NCBI GenBank assembly: GCA_900541935.1
Contig: UQLZ01000039.1
Coordinates: forward strand, 1 to 22,070
Reading direction: 5' to 3'
Length of the DNA stretch: 22,070 bases
From: an uncultured Prevotellaceae bacterium
GTDB lineage: Bacteria; Bacteroidota; Bacteroidia; Bacteroidales; Muribaculaceae
The notes under the pieces: model-generated
The model's database searches: none
What the model was told of the DNA's origin: nothing
The model's input: only the letters and a program-made list of their open reading frames with translations
Translations under genes and position numbers: made by a program
Part shown: one piece after another, positions 1 to 8,481 of the stretch
How the letters are laid out: each line of letters opens with the position of its first letter
How positions within the stretch are numbered: position 1 is the first letter of the stretch

Positions 1-54
1 CCAGGCTGGAAATCAATTTCCCCTTCAGGGAAAAATTTGTTTTTATTCGTGCGT

Positions 55-310
55 GCCGGACAAAATACATTTCGTTCCCTACATTTAACTGATTATCAAA
101 ATATTACAATTACGCTGCCGTAGGGACACTCTGCAGAGTGTCCGCAACCGTGCCGTTCATTCACACAGCGGACGAAATACATTTCGTCCCTACAAATAAT
201 TTATACACAACAAAATACACGCAACCTGTAGGGACACTCTGCAGAGTGTCCGCAACCGTACCGTTCACTCCCGAAATGCCGGACGAAATACATTTCGCAC
301 ACCGTAAATA
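55..310. repeat. Cluster of short palindromic intergenic repeats
   Basis: This gene-free stretch holds five palindromic units of two kinds. Type A has the core GACGAAATACATTTCGTC followed by CCTACA and lies at 55-83 (degenerate), 168-196 and 278-310 (degenerate right side). Type B has the core GGACACTCTGCAGAGTGTCC next to GTA on one side and GC on the other, at 120-145 and 228-253. A at 168-196, a 31-nt AT-rich linker and B at 228-253 form a composite that recurs at 3309-3396. The outer bases are shared between types (GCGGAC at one end, GTCCCTAC at the other) while the inner stem differs. Their function is unknown; they resemble REP-like extragenic palindromes. No gene is seen in 1-314. Confidence 0.85.
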
Positions 311-314
311 ATGC

Positions 315-3155
315 CTAATGCGGTCTTTCCATTCTGTGCGGTGGTCCGGGGCGACGGCCATAACCACCATAATCAAAATCTCGCTCGGTTGCTCCGTTTC
401 CGAAGATTGAGAATTTATAAGCAAACGTCACCATAAAGTAGCGTGTAATTGTATTAAACTCACTGTCGGTAATGTAGTTTGCCGTCACGGTGCGGGATAT
501 ATTTTTCTTCTCTTGCAGCAAATCGTATGCCTTAACCGATACCGTTGCGTTTTTCCCTTTGAGGAACTGATATGATATTGATGCGTTCCACAGCCATTGC
601 TCATTATCGAAGCCGTCGGAGTATCCTTTTGAATCTCCATAAGAGAGGTCTGTTGAAAGCACCAAACCGAATGGAGCATAGTAATTTGCATTGAAATTCG
701 CCCCGTATGAGTGCACGTTTCTGTCGGAGTTGTTCTGTAGCGAGTTCCTTGTTAACTGAAGGTTGTAATATGGTCTTAACTCAATGTCAACGAGTCCATT
801 TCTGAAAGCGAGGCTCGGCGTTTCACTGACCATGACGGAACCGCTCCTGTTGATAAGTCCGTTGGTAAATCCCGCCGCCTTTGAATATCTGAAAAAGAGG
901 TGGTTTGAGAAATGCCAGTTCTTGTTTCTGAAGGGCGTTGTAAACATCATCATAGCGTGTGCCGACCAAACGCCGTTAACGTTTGCGTAAGTAGTCAGTT
1001 GCTTACCTGTCTCTTCGTATGTCGTCTTGGTAACAATACTGTTTTGGGTAAATGATATATTACCCATCGCCATAATGCTGCGCTGCTTTTCCTGATTGAA
1101 ATTATTGTACCTCAACATTATGCGGTGAGTGAACGACGGCACAAGGTTCGGATTACCCTGAACAACCTTCATAGGGTCTGAAACGTCGGCAACGGGTTGC
1201 AACTGCGTCATTGACGGAGCGGATGAACTGCCTCGATAGTTGACTGCAAGACTGCTCTTTTTGGAGAACATATATCTGAAACGGATAAACGGAGCGTAAT
1301 TCCATACCCAGTTTTGCGGAATATCTTTAGCGGAATTAACCAGATTCTCGCTCTGCATCATCGTTGGCTCAACAGAAAAACCTGCATTTAAACGGATTGT
1401 CTTTGTATTCTGCTGATAACCGATTCTTATTCTCTGGTCGAACTGGTCATTTCGGAATCGGTTGCTCTGCTCCTCATCGAGAACGCCCGACTCCTCGGCA
1501 ATGGCATTAGCAACAGCCGGATTTGTCTTGATTCCGTGCTTTTCAAGTGCGTTTAGAGCCTCCAGTGTACTATATTTGTTGCCAATATTATAAACAAGTT
1601 TGTCCGCATTGTTGAAGTAGTAGTTCATATTATATGCCAAAGTGAGGAAACGGGCCTTTTTAATATCGCCCAACGGCTCTTTCCACGTCAGCCTAAGTCC
1701 TGCACGACTGGTCCACTGCCTGTTGTCGCCAATCTGGTTTCTTTCCTCGTTTTCCTCAGGAGCAAGGAAGAACTCGTTAAGTGCATAACTTGTTTCATCT
1801 TCTTCGGTATTACTGTATCTGTAAGTCATTTGAGTACTCAACGAGCGGCCCGGTTTGCGGAACTTATGGTTATAAACCAGTTGTCCATTAAGTTCGTATG
1901 CAGTACCGCTACTTATAACATTACTCTGACCCTTATTGACCGCTGTACGCTTTTCGTCACCGGCAAAGAGTTCAGACAATTCATTAAGGTATGAGTCATT
2001 GAACGACACGTTGAATCTTGGGCGGAACTCAAAAGTATTGGAGGAATCAGCCTCCCACTTCATTCGAAAGTTGCCAAAAATATTGTGCGTATTGTCGCGT
2101 GACACATTCTTAGAATTTTCGTAAGAAGTGGAGTCGGTAAAAAGGTACTGCTTGCTTGCCGAAGTATTCGTCTTTTTATTTGAGTGTGAATACATAAGGT
2201 CTCCTCCAATTCTGAAGTTTGTTCCCTTTCCTACATTGAAATTAATACCGATACTTTGAGCGGAGTTAATGCCCCTTCCGCTTCCAAAGCGGAAGAACCT
2301 TCCACCAGAGTTAGTGAAACCTGGGTCGTTTATGTTGTTGAAGTTGCCAATAATGCTGAACTGGTTTTTCCCATAGAATCTGTTAACCATAAAGTTGCCC
2401 ATATATCTGTCATCAGTTCCGTAACCGGCGACGGCATTTCCGAACCAACCTTTTTTCATTCCTTTCTTTACAGAAAGATTGATAACGGTTTCCTCTTCCC
2501 CATCGTCAACGCCGGTAAGTCGTGCCAAATCACTCTTGCGGTCAATAACCTGCAACTTGTCAACCATATCAACTGGAATATTTTTAGATGCCACCTTTGC
2601 ATCGTCGGTGAAAAACTCTTCACCGTCAACAAGGATTTTTGTGATTTCCTTACCTTGCGCCGTGATTTTTCCGTCAGCATCTACTTCAACGCCGGGCAAC
2701 CGCTTAAGCAAGTCCTCAACAACTGCATTAGGCTGAACTTTATAGGAATCAGCATTATACTCAACGGTATCCTGCATCACCTTCACTTCCGTCTTAACAC
2801 CAACAACTTCTGCTTCCTTCAGAACAATAGTATTGGAAGCCATCTTCAAGGTATCTAATGACAGCCGTTGTGAACCGTCGGCAAGCCTGAAATTATGAAA
2901 ATTAGTCTTATAGCCAAGGTACGACACTTCAAGGATATACCTGCCCTTTCGCAATCCTCGGAAAGTGAACTTTCCATTAACATCAGTGATACCACCATTT
3001 ACAAAAGAACTGTCTCTACTGTTAAGAATCTTCAGCGAGGCATTAACAAGAGGACTACCGTCAGCAGAGTCGGCAACAGTTCCAAAAACCGTTCCACAAA
3101 AGGCTTCTACATAACCTATTACAGACAATATTATAAGTGTGATGTATTTTCTCAT
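315..3155 (-). CDS. Outer-membrane beta-barrel protein, TonB-dependent-receptor-like, with N-terminal carboxypeptidase-regulatory-like domain
   Basis: The protein has 946 residues. A hydrophobic signal peptide covers about residues 1-19. A carboxypeptidase-regulatory-like beta-sandwich follows (about 22-105; GTVADSADGSPLVNASL, then a DVNGKFTF turn), and then a plug-like domain (about 115-225) containing VEDLLKRLPGV near 146-156 and ILVDGEEFF. The rest is a long barrel with alternating aromatic strands. It ends in a Gly/Arg/Pro-rich tail rather than a terminal aromatic. This order matches the Bacteroidota outer-membrane beta-barrel family related to TonB-dependent receptors. No SusD-like lipoprotein lies beside it, so a classical glycan-uptake pair is not supported and the substrate is unknown. 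The gene is monocistronic and flanked on both sides by the A/B palindromic repeats. Confidence 0.9.
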   Translation of the reverse strand: MRKYITLIILSVIGYVEAFCGTVFGTVADSADGSPLVNASLKILNSRDSSFVNGGITDVNGKFTFRGLRKGRYILEVSYLGYKTNFHNFRLADGSQRLSLDTLKMASNTIVLKEAEVVGVKTEVKVMQDTVEYNADSYKVQPNAVVEDLLKRLPGVEVDADGKITAQGKEITKILVDGEEFFTDDAKVASKNIPVDMVDKLQVIDRKSDLARLTGVDDGEEETVINLSVKKGMKKGWFGNAVAGYGTDDRYMGNFMVNRFYGKNQFSIIGNFNNINDPGFTNSGGRFFRFGSGRGINSAQSIGINFNVGKGTNFRIGGDLMYSHSNKKTNTSASKQYLFTDSTSYENSKNVSRDNTHNIFGNFRMKWEADSSNTFEFRPRFNVSFNDSYLNELSELFAGDEKRTAVNKGQSNVISSGTAYELNGQLVYNHKFRKPGRSLSTQMTYRYSNTEEDETSYALNEFFLAPEENEERNQIGDNRQWTSRAGLRLTWKEPLGDIKKARFLTLAYNMNYYFNNADKLVYNIGNKYSTLEALNALEKHGIKTNPAVANAIAEESGVLDEEQSNRFRNDQFDQRIRIGYQQNTKTIRLNAGFSVEPTMMQSENLVNSAKDIPQNWVWNYAPFIRFRYMFSKKSSLAVNYRGSSSAPSMTQLQPVADVSDPMKVVQGNPNLVPSFTHRIMLRYNNFNQEKQRSIMAMGNISFTQNSIVTKTTYEETGKQLTTYANVNGVWSAHAMMMFTTPFRNKNWHFSNHLFFRYSKAAGFTNGLINRSGSVMVSETPSLAFRNGLVDIELRPYYNLQLTRNSLQNNSDRNVHSYGANFNANYYAPFGLVLSTDLSYGDSKGYSDGFDNEQWLWNASISYQFLKGKNATVSVKAYDLLQEKKNISRTVTANYITDSEFNTITRYFMVTFAYKFSIFGNGATERDFDYGGYGRRPGPPHRMERPH

Positions 3156-3213
3156 TTAGCGTTTATCTATTTATTACAGTTAAGCATTCTTGCTTATGAC
3201 ACATTTGGAAGCG

Positions 3214-3244
3214 TAAAGTTAATGAGAAGGTTCCGTTTTTGAAA
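3214..3244 (-). promoter_or_regulatory. Possible Bacteroidota-type promoter of the outer-membrane barrel gene
   Basis: On the minus strand TTTC (3241-3244), a 19-nt spacer and TAACTTTA (3214-3221) match the -33 TTTG / -7 TAnnTTTG consensus with one mismatch in each box. It would start transcription about 50 nt upstream of the ATG. Confidence 0.4.
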
Positions 3245-3308
3245 TTTTTTATTAATAATACAATTTAATTAACGTTGTTACACAATTAAAACGCCATCAC
3301 CACTCTCG

Positions 3309-3458
3309 GCGGACGAAATACATTTCGTCCCTACAAACAATTGACACACAATAAAATATACACATAACCTGTAGGGACACTCTGCAGAGTGTCCGCGATT
3401 AGTGCCGTCTTGCGAACGTTTTTGCATGGGCGGACGAAATGCATTTCGTCCCTACAAA
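3309..3458. repeat. Second palindromic repeat cluster (A-linker-B composite plus extra A)
   Basis: Type A at 3309-3337, a related AT-rich linker and type B at 3371-3396 repeat the composite of 168-253 in the same orientation. A further type A unit with a G in the centre (GAAATGCATTTC) lies at 3430-3458. Together they fill most of the 324-nt gap between the two minus-strand genes. The rest of the gap is AT-rich and holds the possible promoter at 3214-3244. Confidence 0.85.
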
Positions 3459-3479
3459 CCGCTGATGCTCTGCCGTTTG

Positions 3480-4055
3480 CTATTTAACAAACTTAATATC
3501 AAGGTTTATCTTCCCTATTTCATCATATAGTTTGTTTCTTTTTTCAGGAATTGATTTTATGAATGATTCAATGTCATCTCCATAGGCTCTTTCAGTATAA
3601 AAGCAGAGTAAAATTGCGTCTTTTCCGTTAACTTTTACAGAACTGTACCTGTGGATATCCAGTTCAACACAATTCATTTCTTTTCCATTATAGTCGCTAA
3701 CAATAAAATCAAGCAGGTACATATCGCCGTTTTCTGCAACCTGATAATTGATGATAGGATCATTCTTCTTTCTTTCATCTAATTCGGCAACCTTTAGCCT
3801 AACAGCATCAATGGGGTGAACATCGACAAATAGTAAGGTAACGGTAAACATTGTTTTAAGATTGTCGAATGAGTCACCTTTTGGAAGATATTCCTGAACA
3901 TAAAACATCTTACCGTCATTCTGACTCCAGGCAAAGTGATATTTTTCTCCGCAAAATTTAATAGGCTCATCAACGTTGAACAATTTAACAGGTGCTTCTC
4001 CAAATGACAAAAACCATACTGACAAAATAACCAATAAAGAAAAGAAACGTTTCAT
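3480..4055 (-). CDS. Secreted or periplasmic protein of unknown function
   Basis: The protein has 191 residues and I do not recognise it. Residues 1-20 (MKRFFSLLVILSVWFLSFGE) are a clear signal peptide: two basic residues, a hydrophobic core and a small residue before the likely cut. There is no lipobox cysteine, so a soluble periplasmic or secreted protein is more likely than a lipoprotein. The mature part is mixed alpha/beta and rich in charged and aromatic residues, ending in a lysine-rich segment. No enzyme motif is visible. The start is supported by the signal peptide. The gene is divergent from the ABC exporter gene, 73 nt away, and is separated from the next minus-strand gene by the repeat cluster. 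Confidence 0.7.
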   Translation of the reverse strand: MKRFFSLLVILSVWFLSFGEAPVKLFNVDEPIKFCGEKYHFAWSQNDGKMFYVQEYLPKGDSFDNLKTMFTVTLLFVDVHPIDAVRLKVAELDERKKNDPIINYQVAENGDMYLLDFIVSDYNGKEMNCVELDIHRYSSVKVNGKDAILLCFYTERAYGDDIESFIKSIPEKRNKLYDEIGKINLDIKFVK

Positions 4056-4080
4056 AGCGATAGGATTTTTAAGTGATACA

Positions 4081-4109
4081 CAAATTTATGATATTTTTTT
4101 GTAAATTTG
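4081..4109. promoter_or_regulatory. Facing divergent -7 elements between 3480-4055 and the ABC exporter gene
   Basis: TAAATTTG occurs on the plus strand at 4102-4109 and on the minus strand at 4081-4088. Both match TAnnTTTG and point away from each other toward the two genes, 13 nt apart. The minus-strand copy has a weak -33 (TTGC at 4109-4112, 20-nt spacer). The plus-strand copy has no convincing -33. The two RNA polymerase footprints would overlap, so the promoters should compete. Confidence 0.5.
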
Positions 4110-4128
4110 CAATCTAATTGCTTAATTT

Positions 4129-5955
4129 ATGAAAGAATTTATCGTAATCTTAAGGCGCTTCGTTCCGCCATATAAGACGTACCTTATACTGAATATTATT
4201 TTCAATATCCTTGCTGCATTTCTAACTCTGTTCTCCTTTGCGTTGATAATTCCAATCCTTGATATGCTTTTCAATGGAGGAGGAACAGAATACCATTTTA
4301 TGGAATGGGGCAGTGGAAACCTTAAGGATGTTGCTATCAACAACTTCTATTATGCCGCATACTACTGCAAGGAAACCTACGGAGCATCAACAACGCTGGC
4401 AATGCTTGCCGTTGCGTTGGTTGTTATGACGCTTTTCAAGACAGGAGCAACATATCTAAGTTCACATTTCCTTATTCCTATCCGCTCAGGTATTGTTCGC
4501 GATATTCGTAACTTCGTATATGACAAGATAGTAAGCCTGCCGATAGGCTTCTTTACTTCTGTGCGAAAGGGTGACGTTATGGCAAGAATGTCGGGCGACG
4601 TTGCAGAAATTGAAAATTCCATTATGTCATCGCTTGATATGCTTTTCAAGAACCCGATTATGATTATCGTATGCCTTACGATGATGATTACCGTCAGTTG
4701 GCAGTTAACGCTATTTGTGTTCATCCTCTTGCCTGTTGCCGGCTACATTATGGGAATAGTTGGAAAACGCCTTAAACGCACTTCCCTCGAGGGTCAGCAG
4801 CAATGGGGCTCACTGATGGCGACTATCGAAGAAACCCTTGGTGGCTTGCGTATCATAAAAGCTTTCAATGCAGAGCAGAAAATCCAAGAGCGCTTCCACA
4901 GCGAGAACCAGCGTTTTTATAAAACTACAAACAAAATCTCCCGCCGCCAAGCTCTTGCCCACCCAATGAGTGAATTCCTCGGAACGGCAACAATAGCAAT
5001 CGTACTTTGGTTTGGAGGCACGCTGATTTTGTCAGGAAATAATATTATCGATGCACCGACTTTCATCTATTATATGGTGATTTTCTATAGCATTATCAAT
5101 CCCGCAAAGGACCTTTCCAAGGCGGCTTACCAAATTCAGAAGGGACTTGCATCAATGGAGCGAGTTGACAAGATTTTGAGTGCAGTAAACCCTATTAAGG
5201 ACCCAGAAAATCCGAAAAGCGTTTCAACAAAAGAAGGTTGCATCAAGTATGACCACGTTAAGTTTAAATATCTGACAGACTGGGTAATCAACGATGTTTC
5301 ACTTGAGATACCTTTTGGCAAAACAGTTGCTCTTGTTGGCCAGTCCGGTTCAGGAAAATCAACCCTTGCTGACCTTCTTCCACGCTTCTATGACGTCAAC
5401 GAAGGCTCTATCTCTATCGACGGCGTGGATATTCGCGATATCCGTGTTAAGGAACTTCGCGGAATGATGGGTAACGTAAACCAGGAGGCTATCCTTTTCA
5501 ATGATTCTTTCTATAATAATATTACTTTTGGTGTAGAGAGTGCAACCAAGGAGCAGGTTATAGAGGCTGCAAAGATTGCCAACGCCCATGAATTCATTAT
5601 GGCATCAGAGAATGGTTATGATACTAATATCGGCGACCGAGGCTGCAAACTGTCTGGCGGCCAACGCCAGCGACTAAGCATTGCCCGCGCCATCCTGAAG
5701 AACCCGCCAATGCTAATCCTCGATGAGGCAACTTCTGCACTTGATACAGAAAGCGAAAGACTCGTTCAAGAAGCGTTAGACCGACTGATGAAGAACAGAA
5801 CGACACTCGTTATTGCTCACCGATTGTCAACAATATGCAATGCAGACCTTATTTGCGTTATGCACGAGGGACGCATCGTGGAAAAAGGCACTCATGAAGA
5901 ATTGCTCAAACTTGACGGTTACTACAAGCATCTCGTTGATATGCAGAAATTTTAG
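4129..5955 (+). CDS. ABC exporter, fused permease and ATPase (MsbA-like)
   Basis: The 608-residue half-transporter carries an N-terminal six-helix membrane domain (about 1-335) fused to an ATPase domain (about 365-608). Visible motifs are Walker A GQSGSGKST at 404-412, the signature LSGGQ at 508-512, Walker B LILD ending at D532 with catalytic E533, and the H-loop histidine H564. This is the layout of lipid and drug exporters that work as homodimers in the inner membrane. Such genes in Bacteroidota are often annotated MsbA, the lipid A-core flippase, but sequence alone does not fix the substrate and no lipid A gene lies beside it. A small membrane-protein gene follows after 29 nt and is probably cotranscribed. 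Confidence 0.92.
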   Translation: MKEFIVILRRFVPPYKTYLILNIIFNILAAFLTLFSFALIIPILDMLFNGGGTEYHFMEWGSGNLKDVAINNFYYAAYYCKETYGASTTLAMLAVALVVMTLFKTGATYLSSHFLIPIRSGIVRDIRNFVYDKIVSLPIGFFTSVRKGDVMARMSGDVAEIENSIMSSLDMLFKNPIMIIVCLTMMITVSWQLTLFVFILLPVAGYIMGIVGKRLKRTSLEGQQQWGSLMATIEETLGGLRIIKAFNAEQKIQERFHSENQRFYKTTNKISRRQALAHPMSEFLGTATIAIVLWFGGTLILSGNNIIDAPTFIYYMVIFYSIINPAKDLSKAAYQIQKGLASMERVDKILSAVNPIKDPENPKSVSTKEGCIKYDHVKFKYLTDWVINDVSLEIPFGKTVALVGQSGSGKSTLADLLPRFYDVNEGSISIDGVDIRDIRVKELRGMMGNVNQEAILFNDSFYNNITFGVESATKEQVIEAAKIANAHEFIMASENGYDTNIGDRGCKLSGGQRQRLSIARAILKNPPMLILDEATSALDTESERLVQEALDRLMKNRTTLVIAHRLSTICNADLICVMHEGRIVEKGTHEELLKLDGYYKHLVDMQKF

Positions 5956-5984
5956 AACGTACAAAACCCACAAAAACAATATTT

Positions 5985-6275
5985 ATGGAAAACAACAGAC
6001 TTGAAAAAGAGAAAAACCGTCGAAAATATCCGAGGTGGTTTATTGTTGCCGTTTTGCTAAGTGTTCTGCCTGTTCTCGGATGGCCCGTTTATATGGAAAA
6101 CCATGACTTCAGTCTTGACCCTACGCGTCAAAACCTGATGCTTCTGTATGCCTTTCCTATTTATGTTGTCGTAACAGCGTACCTCTCTTACAGAAGTTAC
6201 CCTCTACGAAAGGAAATAGCATATACTCTATTACTAATTCTCTGGCTATCGTATATCGCCGTGTTATTTCTTTAG
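5985..6275 (+). CDS. Small membrane protein of unknown function
   Basis: The 96-residue protein has a charged N-terminus (about 1-17, rich in K, R and E) and three predicted membrane helices (about 18-36, 49-68 and 75-96). I recognise no family. It starts 29 nt after the ABC exporter gene and ends 48 nt before a strong terminator, so the two probably form one transcript. A role linked to the exporter is possible but only by position. Against it being spurious: the helices are well placed, the N-terminus follows the positive-inside rule, and the reading frame fills the gap between the exporter and the terminator. Confidence 0.65.
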   Translation: MENNRLEKEKNRRKYPRWFIVAVLLSVLPVLGWPVYMENHDFSLDPTRQNLMLLYAFPIYVVVTAYLSYRSYPLRKEIAYTLLLILWLSYIAVLFL

Positions 6276-6323
6276 GAAGAGCGAATCGACTGATTGTAAA
6301 AATCATATTAATTATATAAAAAT

Positions 6324-6357
6324 AAAAACTGCCAATCAATCGATTAGCAGTTTTTTT
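6324..6357. terminator. Bidirectional Rho-independent terminator
   Basis: AAAAACTGC (6324-6332) pairs with GCAGTTTTT (6347-6355), with an inner AATC/GATT stem, and is followed by T residues on the plus strand. The A-rich left side gives a T run on the minus strand as well. It can end the ABC exporter operon from the left and the tRNA-Leu transcript from the right. Confidence 0.85.
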
Positions 6358-6358
6358 G

Positions 6359-6442
6359 TACCCGAGATCGGACTCGAACCGACAAGGTTGTTACACCACT
6401 AGAACCTGAAACTAGCGCGTCTACCAATTTCGCCACCCGGGT
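6359..6442 (-). tRNA. tRNA-Leu (CAG)
   Basis: On the minus strand the gene starts ACCCGGG and ends CTCGGGT plus discriminator A, forming a seven-pair acceptor stem with one G-U pair. It has a D-arm (AAATTGGTAGA), a long class II variable arm typical of leucine tRNAs, and the T-arm GGTTCGAGTCC. The anticodon is CAG at 6406-6408. The last anticodon-stem pair (31-39) is a U-U mismatch, and the remaining four pairs are sound. The CCA end is not encoded. It has its own consensus promoter just upstream. Confidence 0.93.
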
Positions 6443-6457
6443 TTATATTTTAGAAAA

Positions 6458-6488
6458 CAAAGATAGTGCAAGGTGAGAGAAGAACAAA
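6458..6488 (-). promoter_or_regulatory. Consensus promoter of tRNA-Leu
   Basis: On the minus strand TTTG (6485-6488), a 19-nt spacer and TATCTTTG (6458-6465) match the Bacteroidota promoter perfectly. The spacer includes CTCACCTTGCAC, which is shared with the aspS upstream region. Confidence 0.8.
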
Positions 6489-6538
6489 GAAAAAACGAAT
6501 TTATTTTTGATTTTATTGCGGGGTAAAGCCTATTTTAT
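6458..6538 (-). repeat. Promoter-bearing intergenic repeat, copy 1
   Basis: About 80 bp running from the tRNA-Leu -7 box to GCCTATTTTA. It aligns loosely along its whole length with 8451-8529 upstream of aspS. Shared blocks are CAAAGATAGTGCAAGGTGAG, AAAAACGAA, a T-rich stretch, and GCCTAT near the far end. I recall similar elements upstream of many Bacteroidales genes, so it is probably a dispersed repeat that supplies a promoter. Confidence 0.7.
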
Positions 6539-6599
6539 CAAGAGATCGTGCAATAGCAAGACTATGTAAATTCTGTAGGAAATGTACAGTTATGGTTAT

Positions 6600-6642
6600 A
6601 TATAAAAACGGGTGGAGCAAAATAAAATTTCGCACCACCCGT
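6600..6642 (-). terminator. Terminator of aspS
   Basis: ACGGGTGG (6608-6615) pairs with CCACCCGT (6635-6642), with an inner AAAT/ATTT stem. On the minus strand the hairpin is followed by TTTTATATA. It lies 21 nt downstream of the aspS stop codon. Confidence 0.85.
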
Positions 6643-6663
6643 CTATGTTTGTATTTAATGTGA

Positions 6664-8421
6664 TTACTCTTTAATGTCGATAACGAGGTTCAACTCGTCT
6701 AATTGAGACTTGTCAAGAGGAGCCGGAGCATCAAGCATAACATCGCGGCCACTGTTGTTTTTCGGGAATGCAATGCAGTCACGAATAGAGTCAAGACCAG
6801 CGAACAATGATACCCAACGGTCAAGACCGTATGCAAGGCCACCGTGAGGAGGTGCACCGAATTTGAACGCATTCATAAGGAATCCGAACTGCTCTTGTGC
6901 CTTTTCAGGAGTGAAGCCGAGAATCTCAAACATCTTAGCCTGCAATTCCGGATTGTGAATACGAATAGAGCCGCCACCAACCTCAACACCATTGATAACC
7001 ATATCATAAGCATCAGCACGCACTGCTGCCGGATCTGTATCAAGCATTGGGATATCCTCTTCCTTCGGGTGAGTGAATGGGTGGTGCATAGCCATTAGGC
7101 GGCCTTCTTCTTCGCTCCACTCAAACATTGGGAAGTCAACAACCCAAAGACATGCGAATTTATTTTTGTCACGTAGTCCAAGCTGACGGCCCATTTCAAG
7201 ACGTAGTTCGCAAAGTTGCTTACGAGTCTTCATAGCGTCATCGCCACTGAGGATAAGGATAAGATCTCCCGGTTTAGCACCGAACGCATCCTTCATTTGC
7301 TGCAATACCTCTTGGCTGTAGAATTTGTCAACACTTGACTTAACGTTACCGTCTGCTTCCACGCGTGCGTAAACCATACCTTTCGCACCAACTTGCGGAC
7401 GCTTAACAAAATCAGTCAATTGGTCAAGTTGCTTTCTTGTATATGTAGCAGCACCCTCTGCACAGATACCGCCGACATATTCAGCATTATCAAAAACAGA
7501 GAAACCGTGACCCTTCATAATATCCATCAACTCAACGAACTTCATACCGAAGCGGAGGTCTGGCTTATCGCTACCATAGTATTTCATAGCGTCTGCCCAA
7601 GTCATTCTCAAGAACGGCTCATTAAGTTCAACGCCACGCAACTCCTTGAAGAGGTGCTTAGCCATACCTTCGAAGATATTGATAACGTCTTCCTGCTCAA
7701 CGAAACTCATTTCGCAGTCGATTTGAGTAAATTCCGGCTGACGGTCAGCGCGAAGGTCCTCATCACGGAAGCACTTCACAATTTGGAAATATCTGTCAAA
7801 ACCAGAAACCATCAACAACTGTTTCAAAGTTTGCGGTGATTGTGGCAGTGCATAGAACTGACCAGGGTTCATGCGAGAAGGAACAACGAAGTCGCGCGCA
7901 CCTTCAGGAGTAGAGCCGATAAGCATCGGCGTTTCCACCTCAAGGAAGCCCTTTTCATCAAGATAGCGACGCACTTCCATAGTCATTTTGTGACGCAACT
8001 CAAGGTTTTTGCGAACGCAGTTGCGACGCAAGTCAAGATAGCGGTATTTCATTCTCAAGTCATCACCACCGTCTGTATTATCTTCGATAGTGAATGGAGG
8101 AACGTCACTCTTTGTAAGTACGGTAAGAGCATCAACAATAATTTCAATATCTCCGGTAGGGATATTTGCATTTTTGCTCGAGCGTTCCGATACCTTACCA
8201 GTCACTTGGATAACAAATTCCCTACCAAGGTGGTTAGCCGCTTCGCAAAGCGCTTCATCCTGCTCATTGTTGAAAACTAACTGTGTGATACCATAGCGGT
8301 CACGGAGGTCAACGAAGGTCATGCCTCCCATCTTGCGGGTACGTTGAACCCAACCGGCTAAAGTAACAACTTCGCCGACATTTGAAAGTCGTAACTCTCC
8401 ACAAGTCTTTGTTCTATACAT
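6664..8421 (-). CDS. aspS: Aspartate--tRNA ligase
   Basis: The enzyme charges tRNA-Asp with aspartate in the cytoplasm. The 585-residue length is normal for the bacterial type. An OB-fold anticodon-binding domain covers about residues 1-105, beginning with the classic MYRTKTCGEL start. The class II catalytic core follows: aspartate-site QSPQ at 194-197, motif 2 with FRDED at 218-222 and RADRQPEFTQ at 224-233, a GAD insertion domain at about 280-420, and motif 3 GLAYGLDR at 528-535. The gene is monocistronic, with its own terminator and a promoter-like repeat upstream. That repeat is shared with the nearby tRNA-Leu gene. Confidence 0.98.
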   Translation of the reverse strand: MYRTKTCGELRLSNVGEVVTLAGWVQRTRKMGGMTFVDLRDRYGITQLVFNNEQDEALCEAANHLGREFVIQVTGKVSERSSKNANIPTGDIEIIVDALTVLTKSDVPPFTIEDNTDGGDDLRMKYRYLDLRRNCVRKNLELRHKMTMEVRRYLDEKGFLEVETPMLIGSTPEGARDFVVPSRMNPGQFYALPQSPQTLKQLLMVSGFDRYFQIVKCFRDEDLRADRQPEFTQIDCEMSFVEQEDVINIFEGMAKHLFKELRGVELNEPFLRMTWADAMKYYGSDKPDLRFGMKFVELMDIMKGHGFSVFDNAEYVGGICAEGAATYTRKQLDQLTDFVKRPQVGAKGMVYARVEADGNVKSSVDKFYSQEVLQQMKDAFGAKPGDLILILSGDDAMKTRKQLCELRLEMGRQLGLRDKNKFACLWVVDFPMFEWSEEEGRLMAMHHPFTHPKEEDIPMLDTDPAAVRADAYDMVINGVEVGGGSIRIHNPELQAKMFEILGFTPEKAQEQFGFLMNAFKFGAPPHGGLAYGLDRWVSLFAGLDSIRDCIAFPKNNSGRDVMLDAPAPLDKSQLDELNLVIDIKE

Positions 8422-8450
8422 AACTAATAATTTACTTTCGTTTTAGAGTA

Positions 8451-8481
8451 CAAAGATAGTGCAAGGTGAGTGCAGAAAAAA
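8451..8481 (-). promoter_or_regulatory. Promoter of aspS
   Basis: On the minus strand TATCTTTG (8451-8458) is a full -7 match. The -33 box is weak (TTTT at 8478-8481, 19-nt spacer). The spacer GCACTCACCTTGCAC nearly matches that of the tRNA-Leu promoter. The start would lie about 25 nt upstream of the ATG. Confidence 0.65.

Noticed and set aside
2256..2858. Plus-strand open frame of 200 codons
   Set aside because: It is opposite the outer-membrane barrel gene, which has clear domains in the other strand.
315..3155. SusCD-type polysaccharide utilisation locus
   Set aside because: No SusD-like lipoprotein, glycoside hydrolase or hybrid sensor gene is present in the window.
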